DNA of 29,717 nt from JBAXBF01 sp034429745. GTDB lineage: Bacteria; Chloroflexota; Anaerolineae; Anaerolineales; DRKV01. Positions 1 to 7,399 of the stretch are shown here, one piece after another; within the stretch, counting starts at the first letter, position 1; every line of letters starts with the position of its first letter. The notes beneath the pieces are model-generated. The model worked only from the letters and a program-made list of their open reading frames with translations. It was not told the DNA's origin and ran no database searches. The DNA is taken from positions 1 through 29,717 of the forward strand of contig DAOUFY010000065.1 in the NCBI GenBank assembly GCA_034429745.1, given 5' to 3'. Both the position numbers and the translations under genes were made by a program.

Positions 1-169
1 TTAACCCGTCTAAGGCAACTTTCAATTCTCTTATGGATGGAACAGGAAAAGGCAAATACACCCAATTCAGTTTTAATAATTTAAAAGAGTAATTATGGAT
101 AAAAGGAGAAAAAGTATGGGTAAGAGGTCTGCCGATGATACCAACAAAACTAGTTCTTCCATCAATCAT
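1..169 (-). CDS. aroE: Shikimate dehydrogenase, N-terminal part (cut by left edge)
   Basis: Shikimate dehydrogenase reduces 3-dehydroshikimate to shikimate with NADPH, the fourth step of the shikimate pathway. Only the first 56 codons are in the window. They start MIDGRTSFVGIIGRPLTHTF and continue with SPFIHN and a WVYLPFPV strand, which matches the family N-terminus (G-x-IG-x-P-x-x-H-T/S-x-SP-x-x-HN, the shikimate-binding side). The start is ATG at 169-167. It overlaps the last 8 nt of aroA, and GGGAG stands 6 nt upstream inside aroA, so the two genes are translationally coupled. It is the seventh visible gene of the aromatic operon, and more genes may lie beyond the edge. Identity is confident from the motif. 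The catalytic domain and the NADP domain cannot be checked. Confidence 0.88.
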   Translation of the reverse strand, partial: MIDGRTSFVGIIGRPLTHTFSPFIHNYSFKLLKLNWVYLPFPVPSIRELKVALDGL

Positions 170-1472
170 ATCGGGCTCCCAGTTTATTCATCATCATTAA
201 GAACCCCGGAAAAGAATCCGAAATGCAATGCACATCATCAATATCAATTTTCTGAGTTGCCGATAAACCAGCTACCACTAATGACATAGCCACTCGATGG
301 TCTCCGTGACTCTTTACTGCAGCTCCTCTAAAAGGTTTCCCGCCTTTAATAATAAATCCATCATCAAGAGCTTCAATATCAACACCCAGGCTAGTCAGCT
401 CTTCAACTATGGTAGCAATTCGATCCGTCTCTTTTACTCTCAATTCCTTTGCATCTCGTACAATACTAACCCCTTGAGCTCGAGCAGCAGCAACAGCAAA
501 AATTGGAAATTCATCTATCATTCGAGCAATTATTTCCCCTTGAACAGTAACCCCTTTCAACGTCGAAGATTTTACTTTCAAATCTGCAATTGGTTCTCCT
601 TCTTGGGAATCTCCTTTAGGAATTACTTCTATTTGTGCTCCCATTTCGTACAGTACATCCAACAAACCTGTTCTTGTTGGATTTATCCCCACATCCTCAA
701 TGACAATATCTGAATCTTCGGTGATTATTCCTGCAACCAATGGAAAAGCAGCTGATGAGAAATCACCAGGAATTGAGTAAGGATGGTTTGCGTCAGTTGA
801 TAACGGCTGTAATGAAGGGTCAGGCTTTATTGATACGGTTAATCCATCTGTTATAATATCAGCCCCCATTTGAACTAGCATGCGTTCAGTGTGGTCACGA
901 GTTAAGCTTGGCTGATGGATAATCGTTTCTCCTTCAGCATATAAGCCGGCTAATAACAATGCACTCTTTACTTGTGCACTTGCTACTGGCATTTTATAAG
1001 CGATGCCTTTTAAAGGTTTCCCAGTTATTTCTATTGGGGCAAATCCATTGGTGGTTTTAATATCTGCACCCATTAAACCAAGAGGTTCGCTTACTCTTTT
1101 CATCGGTCGTTTTAACAACTGCTCATCGCCGGTTAGTACGCTATTAAAAGGTTGTCCAGCTAATAAACCACACAACAGCCTCATTGTTGTCCCAGATCGA
1201 ATACAATTCAATTGTTCCTTAGGAGGATTAAGACCATTCAAACCATGTCCTTCAACGATGAGCATATCATTTTGCTGTTCTATGTAAACGCCCATAGCTT
1301 TTAAACAATTTAGCGTTGCTATACAATCATTTCCATTCAAGAAACCTTTGATATACGAAATTCCATTAGCTAACGCCCCACACAACAATGCTCGATGAGA
1401 AATTGATTTATCTCCCGGAACACGTATATTTCCTCTTAATGATTTTGTTGGATGTACAGTCAACTTTGTCAT
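162..1472 (-). CDS. aroA: 3-phosphoshikimate 1-carboxyvinyltransferase (EPSP synthase)
   Basis: This enzyme joins shikimate 3-phosphate and phosphoenolpyruvate to make EPSP in the shikimate pathway. The 436-residue protein has family length and carries the expected landmarks: PGDKSISHRA near residue 20, RSGTTMRLLCGLLAG near residue 95, LLKRPMKRVSEPL near 125, the SAQVKSALLLAGL helix near 170, RDHTERML, and the C-terminal ETDRI and GDHRVAMS motifs. The SGTTMRL and RPMKRV style resembles the Bacillus-type enzymes more than the enteric NAGTAMR type. That is a judgement by eye. AGAGG stands just upstream of the ATG, and the gene follows tyrA by 15 nt. Its end overlaps aroE. It is part of the attenuator-controlled operon. 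Confidence 0.97.
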   Translation of the reverse strand: MTKLTVHPTKSLRGNIRVPGDKSISHRALLCGALANGISYIKGFLNGNDCIATLNCLKAMGVYIEQQNDMLIVEGHGLNGLNPPKEQLNCIRSGTTMRLLCGLLAGQPFNSVLTGDEQLLKRPMKRVSEPLGLMGADIKTTNGFAPIEITGKPLKGIAYKMPVASAQVKSALLLAGLYAEGETIIHQPSLTRDHTERMLVQMGADIITDGLTVSIKPDPSLQPLSTDANHPYSIPGDFSSAAFPLVAGIITEDSDIVIEDVGINPTRTGLLDVLYEMGAQIEVIPKGDSQEGEPIADLKVKSSTLKGVTVQGEIIARMIDEFPIFAVAAARAQGVSIVRDAKELRVKETDRIATIVEELTSLGVDIEALDDGFIIKGGKPFRGAAVKSHGDHRVAMSLVVAGLSATQKIDIDDVHCISDSFPGFLMMMNKLGARYD

Positions 1473-1487
1473 GTTAACCTCTTATTA

Positions 1488-2378
1488 TTATTTTTGGATA
1501 TTTGTTAGAAGACTTGTTCTAGCCTCAATGGCGTTAGATAAAAAGGAAAATAACCTCTTTTCATCACAACTGACAAGGCAGTGTTCTAAATACTCCAACT
1601 CTTTGCGAAAAGCTTGAATAGCTGTTAACACAGATTCACGATTGGACATAAGAATATCTAAAGACATCGTCAAATTGCTACTTGCTAATCGCGTTGTATC
1701 CCTAAATCCGCTAGCAATAAGCCTTAATAAATCAGAATTTTCCTCAGCCTCGTTCATAACACAATTTGCTAAACTGCAGGCAATAACATAAGGAAGATGA
1801 CTGCTATAAGCCACTAGCTGATCATGATCCTGTGGAGACATCAACAGAGGTTTAGCACCAATTCGTTTAACAATATTGATACCCTGCGATAAGACTTCCG
1901 GCTCTGTTCGGCTTAAAGGAGTAAGTACAAAAGTAGCTCCTTGGAATAAGTCTTTATCCGCATTTGCAATACCAGAACTTTCCTTGCCGCACATTGGGTG
2001 TCCTCCCAATACATTAACTTCACGAGGCAGCAACTCCATTTTTTGAATGATTGGTGTTTTCACACTGCCAATATCAAATATTGTCGCGGCAGGCTGCAGA
2101 AAAGGAATAATCTCTCCCAGCAAATTTATAATCGTTCGAACAGGAGCAGCTAAAACTATCCATTGTGCCTTCTTTAATGCCGCGTTTAAGCCTTCATATC
2201 CTTCATGAATCCATCCTTTAGCTATAGCGGTTTTAATACTATCTTTATTAGGATCAACCCCAATGATTGCACCAAAGTGATCTTTTAATGCAGCAGCAAA
2301 TGATCCTCCCATTAAGCCCATGCCAATGATTGCCATGGTTTTATTAGAAAAATCAAAAAAAGGTTCGGTATCATTCAT
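1488..2378 (-). CDS. tyrA: Prephenate dehydrogenase
   Basis: Prephenate dehydrogenase oxidatively decarboxylates prephenate to 4-hydroxyphenylpyruvate, the tyrosine branch step. The 296-residue protein opens with a Rossmann motif (AIIGMGLMGGS, residues about 16-26). It has the substrate-site segment GGHPMCGKESSG near residue 125, and the C-terminal half is helical as in TyrA proteins. I see no chorismate mutase or ACT domain fused to it, so allosteric control probably lies elsewhere, in the transcriptional attenuator or the DAHP synthases. The start ATG overlaps the stop of the upstream DAHP synthase by 4 nt. An NADP-arogenate dehydrogenase cannot be excluded from sequence alone. Confidence 0.93.
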   Translation of the reverse strand: MNDTEPFFDFSNKTMAIIGMGLMGGSFAAALKDHFGAIIGVDPNKDSIKTAIAKGWIHEGYEGLNAALKKAQWIVLAAPVRTIINLLGEIIPFLQPAATIFDIGSVKTPIIQKMELLPREVNVLGGHPMCGKESSGIANADKDLFQGATFVLTPLSRTEPEVLSQGINIVKRIGAKPLLMSPQDHDQLVAYSSHLPYVIACSLANCVMNEAEENSDLLRLIASGFRDTTRLASSNLTMSLDILMSNRESVLTAIQAFRKELEYLEHCLVSCDEKRLFSFLSNAIEARTSLLTNIQK

Positions 2379-3394
2379 ATTTGTCTGCCTACAGCCTCAG
2401 CAATTTTCTCCGTTTGTTTCATTAATTCCTTGAAATTTTCAAAAGTCAAGGATTGAGCACCATCAGACATGGCTTGTGAAGGATTAGGATGTACTTCAAC
2501 AATCAGTCCATCAGCTCCCGCTGCAACAGCCGCTTTTGATGTTGGTATAACCAAATCCCATTTGCCTGTAGCATGTGAAGGATCCACAATGATTGGCAAG
2601 TGACTGAGTTGCTTGATTACTGGTACTGCACTTATGTCAAGAGTATTTCTTGTATATGGTTCAAATGTGCGAATCCCTCGCTCGCACAAAATGACATTCT
2701 CGTTTCCATGAGATAAGATATACTCAGCAGACATCAACAACTCCTCAATGGTGGACATCATCCCTCGTTTCAATAATACCGGATGCCCTGATTCGCCTAC
2801 TGCATGAAGCAAAGTAAAATTTTGCATATTTCGCGCTCCTATCTGCAAAATATCAGCATATTTCATGACCAGAGGAATCATTTGATAATCCATAACCTCG
2901 GTTACAATGGGCAGCCCTGTGATTTCCTTTGCTTCTGCCAACAAAGCCAGGCCTTTCTCGCCAATTCCTTGAAAACTATATGGTGAAGTTCTTGGTTTAA
3001 ACACCCCACCCCTAAGAACTGTTGCTCCTGCTTCTTTTACTGCCTTTGCCGTTGAAATGATCTGTTCCCGATTTTCCACAGAGCATGGTCCGGCCATCAC
3101 AACAATATTATTTCCACCAATCTTCAACCCATTTACAGCAACAACAGTATCCACTGGATTAAACTCTCTGCTAGCTAATTTATAGGGTTTTGATATTCTT
3201 ACGACTTCGGATACTCCTTCCATCCGTAAAAATTGTTCTTTTTCCGCAAACAATGGGGCAACATCTCCTACCAACCCCAAAATTGACTGAAACTCCCCTA
3301 TAATACGGCGTACCTTCACCCCTTTGCTTTCAATTACTTCTGTTACTTTAAGGATTTGTTCTTCACTTGCCCCTGGCTTCATTATAATTACCAT
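2375..3394 (-). CDS. aroF: DAHP synthase, type I-beta, copy B
   Basis: The enzyme condenses phosphoenolpyruvate and erythrose 4-phosphate to DAHP, the entry to the shikimate pathway. The 339 residues consist of an N-terminal ferredoxin-like regulatory domain (about 1-70, MVIIMKPGASEEQI) and a TIM barrel with MAGPCSVENREQ, FKPRTSPYSFQG, RNMQNF and DPSHATG. These carry the metal and PEP ligands, including the Cys of GPC. This architecture is the feedback-inhibited Thermotoga type. It is a tandem paralogue of the next gene upstream and 26 nt separate them. Its own AAGGAG site precedes the ATG by 8 nt. The two copies may respond to different end products (Tyr or Phe), which is inference. Confidence 0.95.
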   Translation of the reverse strand: MVIIMKPGASEEQILKVTEVIESKGVKVRRIIGEFQSILGLVGDVAPLFAEKEQFLRMEGVSEVVRISKPYKLASREFNPVDTVVAVNGLKIGGNNIVVMAGPCSVENREQIISTAKAVKEAGATVLRGGVFKPRTSPYSFQGIGEKGLALLAEAKEITGLPIVTEVMDYQMIPLVMKYADILQIGARNMQNFTLLHAVGESGHPVLLKRGMMSTIEELLMSAEYILSHGNENVILCERGIRTFEPYTRNTLDISAVPVIKQLSHLPIIVDPSHATGKWDLVIPTSKAAVAAGADGLIVEVHPNPSQAMSDGAQSLTFENFKELMKQTEKIAEAVGRQI

Positions 3395-3420
3395 CGCTTA
3401 TGCTCCTTTTCTCACATTAC

Positions 3421-4437
3421 TTATAATTCTCTTTTCATCAAATTTACTAAAGGTGTAATTTCTGCCATCATTTGCTTAAAATTATCAAATTTAAGCGATT
3501 GCATCCCGTCAGATAATGCCTCTTCTGGGTTTGGGTGTACTTCTACAATTAATCCATCTGCCCCAACAGAGACACTCGCTCTCGATACTGGCACAATAAG
3601 GTCCCACCTTCCCACTGCATGGCTAGGATCGATAATGATTGGTAAATGAGATAATTGCCTTAACAAAGGCACTGCACTAATATCCAAGGTGTTTCTTGTA
3701 TAAGTATTGAAAGTGCGTATTCCTCTTTCACACAAAACAACATTGGGGTTTCCATGAGAAAGGATATAATCAGCTGCCATGAGCCATTCATCAATGGTTG
3801 CCATTAGTCCTCGCTTCAATAATACGGGCTTCTGAGTTTCACCTACAGCATGTAATAATGCATAATTCTGCATATTGCGCGTGCCAATTTGCAGCATATC
3901 TGCATAAGAAGCCACCAATGGTACTAATTGAGGTTCAGTTACCTCTGTAACTACGGGAAGGTTATATTTTTCCCTAGCTTCTGCTAATATTTTTAATCCT
4001 TCTTCTCCAAGTCCCTGAAAACTATATGGTGATGTACGCGGTTTATATGCCCCTCCCCTCAACATGTGAGCCCCGGCCTCTTTTACAGCGTGAGCGGTCT
4101 CTAATAATTGATCTCGGCTTTCTACAGCACAAGGCCCGGCAATGACAATGAATCGTTTTCCTCCTATAACTACATTTGGACTGACATTAACAATTGTATC
4201 TAGTGGATGAAATTCACGGCTAGCTTGTTTGAAAGGCTTTAGGACTCTAACAACTTTATCAACGCCTTCCATTCGCTCTGCTACACTTTGGTCAATTCTC
4301 CTGACATCTCCCAGCACGCCAATAATTGTCGTTTCTGCGCCCTTCGATAAATGAGCTTGACACCCCCACTGTTCAATTCGTTTAACCACATTAGATATTT
4401 GCTCTTCTGTAGCGCCATGCTTCATTATAAAAATCAT
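3421..4437 (-). CDS. aroF: DAHP synthase, type I-beta, copy A
   Basis: This is the second full-length DAHP synthase of the operon (338 residues). It has the same layout as its neighbour: an N-terminal regulatory domain (MIFIMKHGATEEQI) followed by the barrel with IAGPCAVESRDQ, YKPRTSPYSFQG, RNMQNY and DPSHAVG. The barrel is highly similar between copies while the N-terminal domain differs clearly (QWGCQAHLSKGAETTIIG against SKGVKVRRIIGEFQSILG). That pattern fits paralogues kept for different feedback inhibitors. The ATG overlaps the stop of aroH by 4 nt, so the two are translationally coupled. All visible catalytic motifs are intact in both copies, so neither looks like a decaying duplicate. 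Confidence 0.95.
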   Translation of the reverse strand: MIFIMKHGATEEQISNVVKRIEQWGCQAHLSKGAETTIIGVLGDVRRIDQSVAERMEGVDKVVRVLKPFKQASREFHPLDTIVNVSPNVVIGGKRFIVIAGPCAVESRDQLLETAHAVKEAGAHMLRGGAYKPRTSPYSFQGLGEEGLKILAEAREKYNLPVVTEVTEPQLVPLVASYADMLQIGTRNMQNYALLHAVGETQKPVLLKRGLMATIDEWLMAADYILSHGNPNVVLCERGIRTFNTYTRNTLDISAVPLLRQLSHLPIIIDPSHAVGRWDLIVPVSRASVSVGADGLIVEVHPNPEEALSDGMQSLKFDNFKQMMAEITPLVNLMKREL

Positions 4438-4820
4438 TTTCCACCTCCAACATTTTCAAATGCTTCTAAACTTATATCTGGCCTTAAAACCTTCGCTTCG
4501 CCTAAATAAATATGTTTTACTTTTTTTTCACTATTCCGCTCGCATAAAACCATAACCCTTATACATCTTTTCAGACTGTTTTGAACTTCCATTTCTTGCA
4601 TGCACATTAAACCAATCTCATTAAAACCCATCATTCTAGCTGCCTTTGCAGGATAAACCGCATCTAGGTCTTTGGTCGCAGTGAAAAATATGGCTATAAC
4701 CTCTTCCTGCAGCAATTCATTCGCATCAAGTATTTTCTTCAGTAACAAGGAAGTTGATTCTAATATTTCATTAGCATCATTCTTAGTTACTGTAATTGCT
4801 CCCCTGATAGAAACAATCAT
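4434..4820 (-). CDS. aroH: Chorismate mutase, AroH class
   Basis: Chorismate mutase converts chorismate to prephenate, the common precursor of Phe and Tyr. The 128-residue protein belongs to the monofunctional trimeric AroH class of Bacillus, not the helical AroQ class. Seen motifs are SIRGAITV at the start, ATKDLDAVYPAKAAR, CMQEMEVQNSLKRCIRVMVLCE near residues 73-94 and HIYLGEAKVLRPD near the end. These include the active-site Arg, Glu and Tyr region. The start overlaps pheA by 4 nt and the end overlaps DAHP synthase A by 4 nt. Physical coupling of pheA and aroH channels chorismate toward phenylpyruvate in this operon. Confidence 0.95.
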   Translation of the reverse strand: MIVSIRGAITVTKNDANEILESTSLLLKKILDANELLQEEVIAIFFTATKDLDAVYPAKAARMMGFNEIGLMCMQEMEVQNSLKRCIRVMVLCERNSEKKVKHIYLGEAKVLRPDISLEAFENVGGGK

Positions 4821-5665
4821 TCGCCGGTCTCCTTTTGTGATTTCGTTATTCGGTGTCTTTTATAAGAACCAAGTATCCGTACAGAAACAGCATACTCCGC
4901 CAGGTTATCCAATGCTTTCTGCACAGATTTTTCCTTAATCGAGCCAGCTAAATCTATATAAAACAAGTACTCCCAAGGTTTTCCTACCAGTGGGCGAGAT
5001 TCAATTTTCAGAAGATCAATATCTCTAAGTGCAAAAACACTTAATGCTTTAAACAATGAACCCGGTTGATTGGGCAACGAAAACACGATAGATGTTTTTA
5101 TCTCATCGCCTTCAATTAAGGGCTGCTTTGAAATAACAATAAATCGTGTGTAATTTTCTGTATTATCTTCAATTCCCCGCTCCAATATTGCCATTTGATG
5201 AACTGCAGCTGCTCTTTCAGATGCTATCGCCGCTACATTATCCCAATGGTTTTCTAATATCATTTTCACACTGCCAGCGGTATCATAAGTTGCCTCAATT
5301 TCAACACCTGTAAATTGTTTTAGATATTGATCACATTGAGCCAATGCCTGAGGATGACTAATAATCTTTCGGATTTCCTCCTTTTTCACTCCAGGCAAAG
5401 CTATTAAGCAATGCTTCACCCTCAAATGATACTCCCCAACAATAGGGAGCTGATAATGAAGGAGCAGATCATAATTGCGATGAATGCTGCCCGCTAGAGA
5501 ATTTTCAATAGGAAGCATTCCATATTGGCAATTTCCTCCATCCACAGCTTCAAATACTCTTTCAAAAGTAGTAAATGGTACAGCGTTATATCCATCACCA
5601 AAATAATCAATCACTGCTTGCTCTGAATAAGCTCCTGCTTCCCCTTGATAGGCTACATCAATCAT
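4817..5665 (-). CDS. pheA: Prephenate dehydratase with ACT domain
   Basis: Prephenate dehydratase converts prephenate to phenylpyruvate, the phenylalanine branch step. The 282 residues comprise the dehydratase domain (about 1-180; YQGEAGAYSEQA at the start, PIENSLAGSIHRNYDLL near 52-68, and the catalytic NYTRFIVIS near 170) and a C-terminal ACT domain (about 187-265; PGSLFKALSVFALRDIDLLK and ESRPLVGKPWEYLFYID). The ACT ESRP motif is the family's phenylalanine-binding site, so feedback inhibition is likely. It is the first structural gene of the operon. A perfect AGGAGG (5671-5676) lies 5 nt before the ATG, directly after the leader terminator. Expression should therefore depend on the attenuator. 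Confidence 0.97.
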   Translation of the reverse strand: MIDVAYQGEAGAYSEQAVIDYFGDGYNAVPFTTFERVFEAVDGGNCQYGMLPIENSLAGSIHRNYDLLLHYQLPIVGEYHLRVKHCLIALPGVKKEEIRKIISHPQALAQCDQYLKQFTGVEIEATYDTAGSVKMILENHWDNVAAIASERAAAVHQMAILERGIEDNTENYTRFIVISKQPLIEGDEIKTSIVFSLPNQPGSLFKALSVFALRDIDLLKIESRPLVGKPWEYLFYIDLAGSIKEKSVQKALDNLAEYAVSVRILGSYKRHRITKSQKETGE

Positions 5666-5683
5666 ATTATCCTCCTAGTTTTT

Positions 5684-5714
5684 AAAAAAAACGTGGAGCT
5701 TTCTGCTCCACGTT
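5684..5714 (-). terminator. Attenuator terminator in the pheA leader
   Basis: On the minus strand AACGTGGAGC (5714-5705) pairs perfectly with GCTCCACGTT (5699-5690) around a 5-nt loop. The run of eight T (5691-5684) begins within the last stem bases. This is a textbook intrinsic terminator. It lies upstream of the pheA start and within its 5' leader, so it must regulate entry into the operon. There is no upstream gene for it to terminate. Confidence 0.93.
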
Positions 5715-5770
5715 GGTTACAATATATTTGACCTAGTTTGGAAAACAACTAAACGCAACCAACGCGAAGC
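5705..5770 (-). promoter_or_regulatory. Antiterminator helix (leader segments 2 and 3)
   Basis: On the minus strand GCTTCGCGTTGGTTGC (5770-5755) can pair with GTAACCAACGTGGAGC (5720-5705). This gives 16 consecutive pairs, three of them G-U. The 3' arm contains the whole 5' arm of the terminator, so the two structures exclude each other. The 5' arm lies in the last codons of the leader peptide. A ribosome at the UAG (5751-5749) would cover it and allow termination. A ribosome stalled at the Phe/Tyr codons would leave it free. A competing segment 1-2 helix is also possible: AGCCGC (5821-5816) with GCGGCT (5773-5768), enclosing the Phe/Tyr codons. Confidence 0.85.
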
Positions 5771-5841
5771 CGCTTGCTTAATGAATAATAAAAAGCAAAA
5801 AAGAAGAAATAGAATGCGGCTGAATATTCGTTTGGTTGCAT
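5749..5841 (-). CDS. pheL: Phe/Tyr-rich leader peptide of the pheA operon
   Basis: This 30-codon ORF lies between the promoter and pheA. It begins MQPNEYSAA. Codons 10-19 read FYFFFFAFYY (six Phe, three Tyr), and it ends KRLRVGCV before a TAG. Such a cluster is the hallmark of leader peptides that sense charged tRNA by ribosome stalling, as in enterobacterial pheL. Its stop codon falls just past the antiterminator's 5' arm, as the mechanism requires. A weakness is translation initiation. No good Shine-Dalgarno sequence stands at normal distance, only AGGA 24 nt upstream. A second TATAAT (10 nt before the ATG) or an in-frame TTG two codons earlier are alternatives. The symbol is by analogy of role, not homology. 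Confidence 0.85.
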   Translation of the reverse strand: MQPNEYSAAFYFFFFAFYYSLSKRLRVGCV

Positions 5842-5876
5842 ATTCAATAAAATTATACGTTATTTTCCTACACCAA

Positions 5877-5905
5877 ATTCTAAACGAATCGCAAGTTTTT
5901 GTCAA
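5877..5905 (-). promoter_or_regulatory. Sigma70-type promoter of the aromatic operon
   Basis: The minus strand has TTGACA (5905-5900), a 17-nt spacer and TAGAAT (5882-5877). The start of transcription is expected near 5870, giving a leader of about 200 nt before pheA. The region just upstream is AT-rich and holds a 15-nt inverted repeat, AATATTA-A-TAATATT (5918-5932). That repeat could be an UP element or an operator. Confidence 0.85.
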
Positions 5906-5951
5906 GAGCGGAAGTTAAATATTAATAATATTCCATTTTTTACAAAAATTT

Positions 5952-5990
5952 TTGTCCTTCTCAAATCCAATTTCCTATGTTAACATGTTA
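5952..5990 (+). promoter_or_regulatory. Putative tryptophanase promoter and operator
   Basis: A weak promoter can be drawn as TTGTCC (5952-5957), an 18-nt spacer and TATGTT (5976-5981). A perfect 10-bp palindrome, TAACATGTTA (5981-5990), sits immediately after the -10 and is well placed for a repressor. The remaining leader is only about 30 nt, so there is no room for a tnaC-type leader peptide. Together with the pheA leader this accounts for the 354-bp gap 5666-6019. Confidence 0.4.
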
Positions 5991-6019
5991 CTGAAAACAT
6001 TTTTTGTGAAGGAGTAAAG

Positions 6020-7399
6020 ATGCCTCGCTATATCCCAGAACCTTTCCGGATCAAAGTCGTTGAGCCAATTCGCTTATTAGACGGAGAATCAAGAAAAAAA
6101 GCATTAGCAACTGCTGGTTATAATACATTCAACTTACGAGCTGAAGATGTATATATTGATTTAATGACCGACTCCGGCACCGGAGCAATGAGTCAAGAGC
6201 AATGGGCAGCCATGATGGTTGGAGATGAATCGTATGCTTGGGCGCGGTCATTTTTCCGTCTCAAAGAAACCATCCAAAATATTTTTGGTTTTCCCTTTTT
6301 TGTCCCCACTCATCAAGGACGAGCTGCAGAAAACATTCTTATGGAATTGCTAGTTAAAAAAGGGCAATATGTGCCTTCAAATATGCATTTCGATACCACA
6401 GAAGGAAACATCTTAGCGCGCGGCGGAGTTCCTGTTAATTTAGTTATTGATGAAGCCAAACAACCTGACTTAATCCACCCTTTCAAAGGTAATATGGATG
6501 TTCAAAAATTAGAAGCCTTTATCAATAAAGTCGGCAGAGAAAATATCCCTCTAGGTATGCTTACGATAACCAATAATTCTGGTGGTGGTCAGCCTGTTTC
6601 CTTAGAAAATATCAAAGCTGTATCTGAAGTCTATCATAAATATAATATCCCCTTTTTTATTGATGCTTGCCGATATGCAGAAAATGCGTTTTTTATCAAA
6701 CAGCGCGAACCTCAATATAAAGAATGGTCAATATTAAAGATTGCTCAAGAAATCTTTTCTCTTGCCGATGGCGCAACCATGAGCGCAAAAAAGGATGCTA
6801 TAGTAAACATTGGCGGTTTTTTAGCCATGAAGGATGAGAATTTATATCAGCGTGTATGTACTCATCTTATCCTCAAAGAAGGTTTCCCTTCCTACGGGGG
6901 TCTTGCAGGACGTGATCTAGAAGCTATGGCACGTGGATTGGAAGAAGGCATTGATGAGACATATCTTAATTACCGCATTCATCAAACTGCTTATTTCGCA
7001 GAAAAATTGCAATCCTATGGTATTCCTATTATTCAACCACCAGGAGGACATGCCGTTTATATTGATGCAGCCCGTTTTTACCCACATATTCCAGCTTCAG
7101 CATTTCCTGGCGTAGCCGTTGCTAATGAACTCTATATACAAGGTGGTGTGCGTACAGTTGAAATTGGCTCACTCATGTTTGCTCATTTAGATCCCGTAAC
7201 TAACGAGATGGTTTATCCTTCTTTGGAAATGACTCGCTTTGCTATTCCTCGAAGAGTATATACACAAAGCCATCTTGATTATGTTGCAGATGTACTCAAA
7301 GAAATGCTTGAAAATAAAAATAAGGTTAATGGCTATCAAATTAAATATGCAGCGCCATTACTGCGTCATTTCACCGCTGTTTTGGAGCCACTCGCGTGA
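6020..7399 (+). CDS. tnaA: Tryptophanase (L-tryptophan indole-lyase)
   Basis: This is a PLP-dependent beta-eliminating lyase that should degrade tryptophan to indole, pyruvate and ammonia in the cytoplasm. The 459 residues match the tryptophanase/tyrosine phenol-lyase family throughout (LTD/MTDSGTGA, VPTHQGRAAEN, and TMSAKKDA with the PLP lysine at about K258). Three positions that separate the two activities favour tryptophanase: D125 in HFDTTEG (Thr in tyrosine phenol-lyase), V380 and I382 in VRTVEIGS (Met and Arg in tyrosine phenol-lyase), and H450 in LRHFTA (Phe in tyrosine phenol-lyase). GAAGGAG stands 5 nt before the ATG. It is divergent from the Phe/Tyr operon and its end overlaps tlyA by 4 nt. 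Confidence 0.88.
   Translation: MPRYIPEPFRIKVVEPIRLLDGESRKKALATAGYNTFNLRAEDVYIDLMTDSGTGAMSQEQWAAMMVGDESYAWARSFFRLKETIQNIFGFPFFVPTHQGRAAENILMELLVKKGQYVPSNMHFDTTEGNILARGGVPVNLVIDEAKQPDLIHPFKGNMDVQKLEAFINKVGRENIPLGMLTITNNSGGGQPVSLENIKAVSEVYHKYNIPFFIDACRYAENAFFIKQREPQYKEWSILKIAQEIFSLADGATMSAKKDAIVNIGGFLAMKDENLYQRVCTHLILKEGFPSYGGLAGRDLEAMARGLEEGIDETYLNYRIHQTAYFAEKLQSYGIPIIQPPGGHAVYIDAARFYPHIPASAFPGVAVANELYIQGGVRTVEIGSLMFAHLDPVTNEMVYPSLEMTRFAIPRRVYTQSHLDYVADVLKEMLENKNKVNGYQIKYAAPLLRHFTAVLEPLA

Noticed and set aside
297..713. 138-residue plus-strand ORF inside aroA
   Set aside because: It is antisense to a well-conserved gene, and its Ser/Phe/Asn-rich composition comes from the opposite frame.
5717..5905. 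62-residue minus-strand ORF overlapping the pheA leader
   Set aside because: Its start codon is the TTG of the promoter -35 hexamer, so it is not in the transcript. The Phe/Tyr leader in another frame explains the region.
5660..5910. T-box or other tRNA-binding riboswitch upstream of pheA
   Set aside because: I see no T-box sequence or specifier-loop arrangement. The coding leader with Phe/Tyr codons gives a full explanation.
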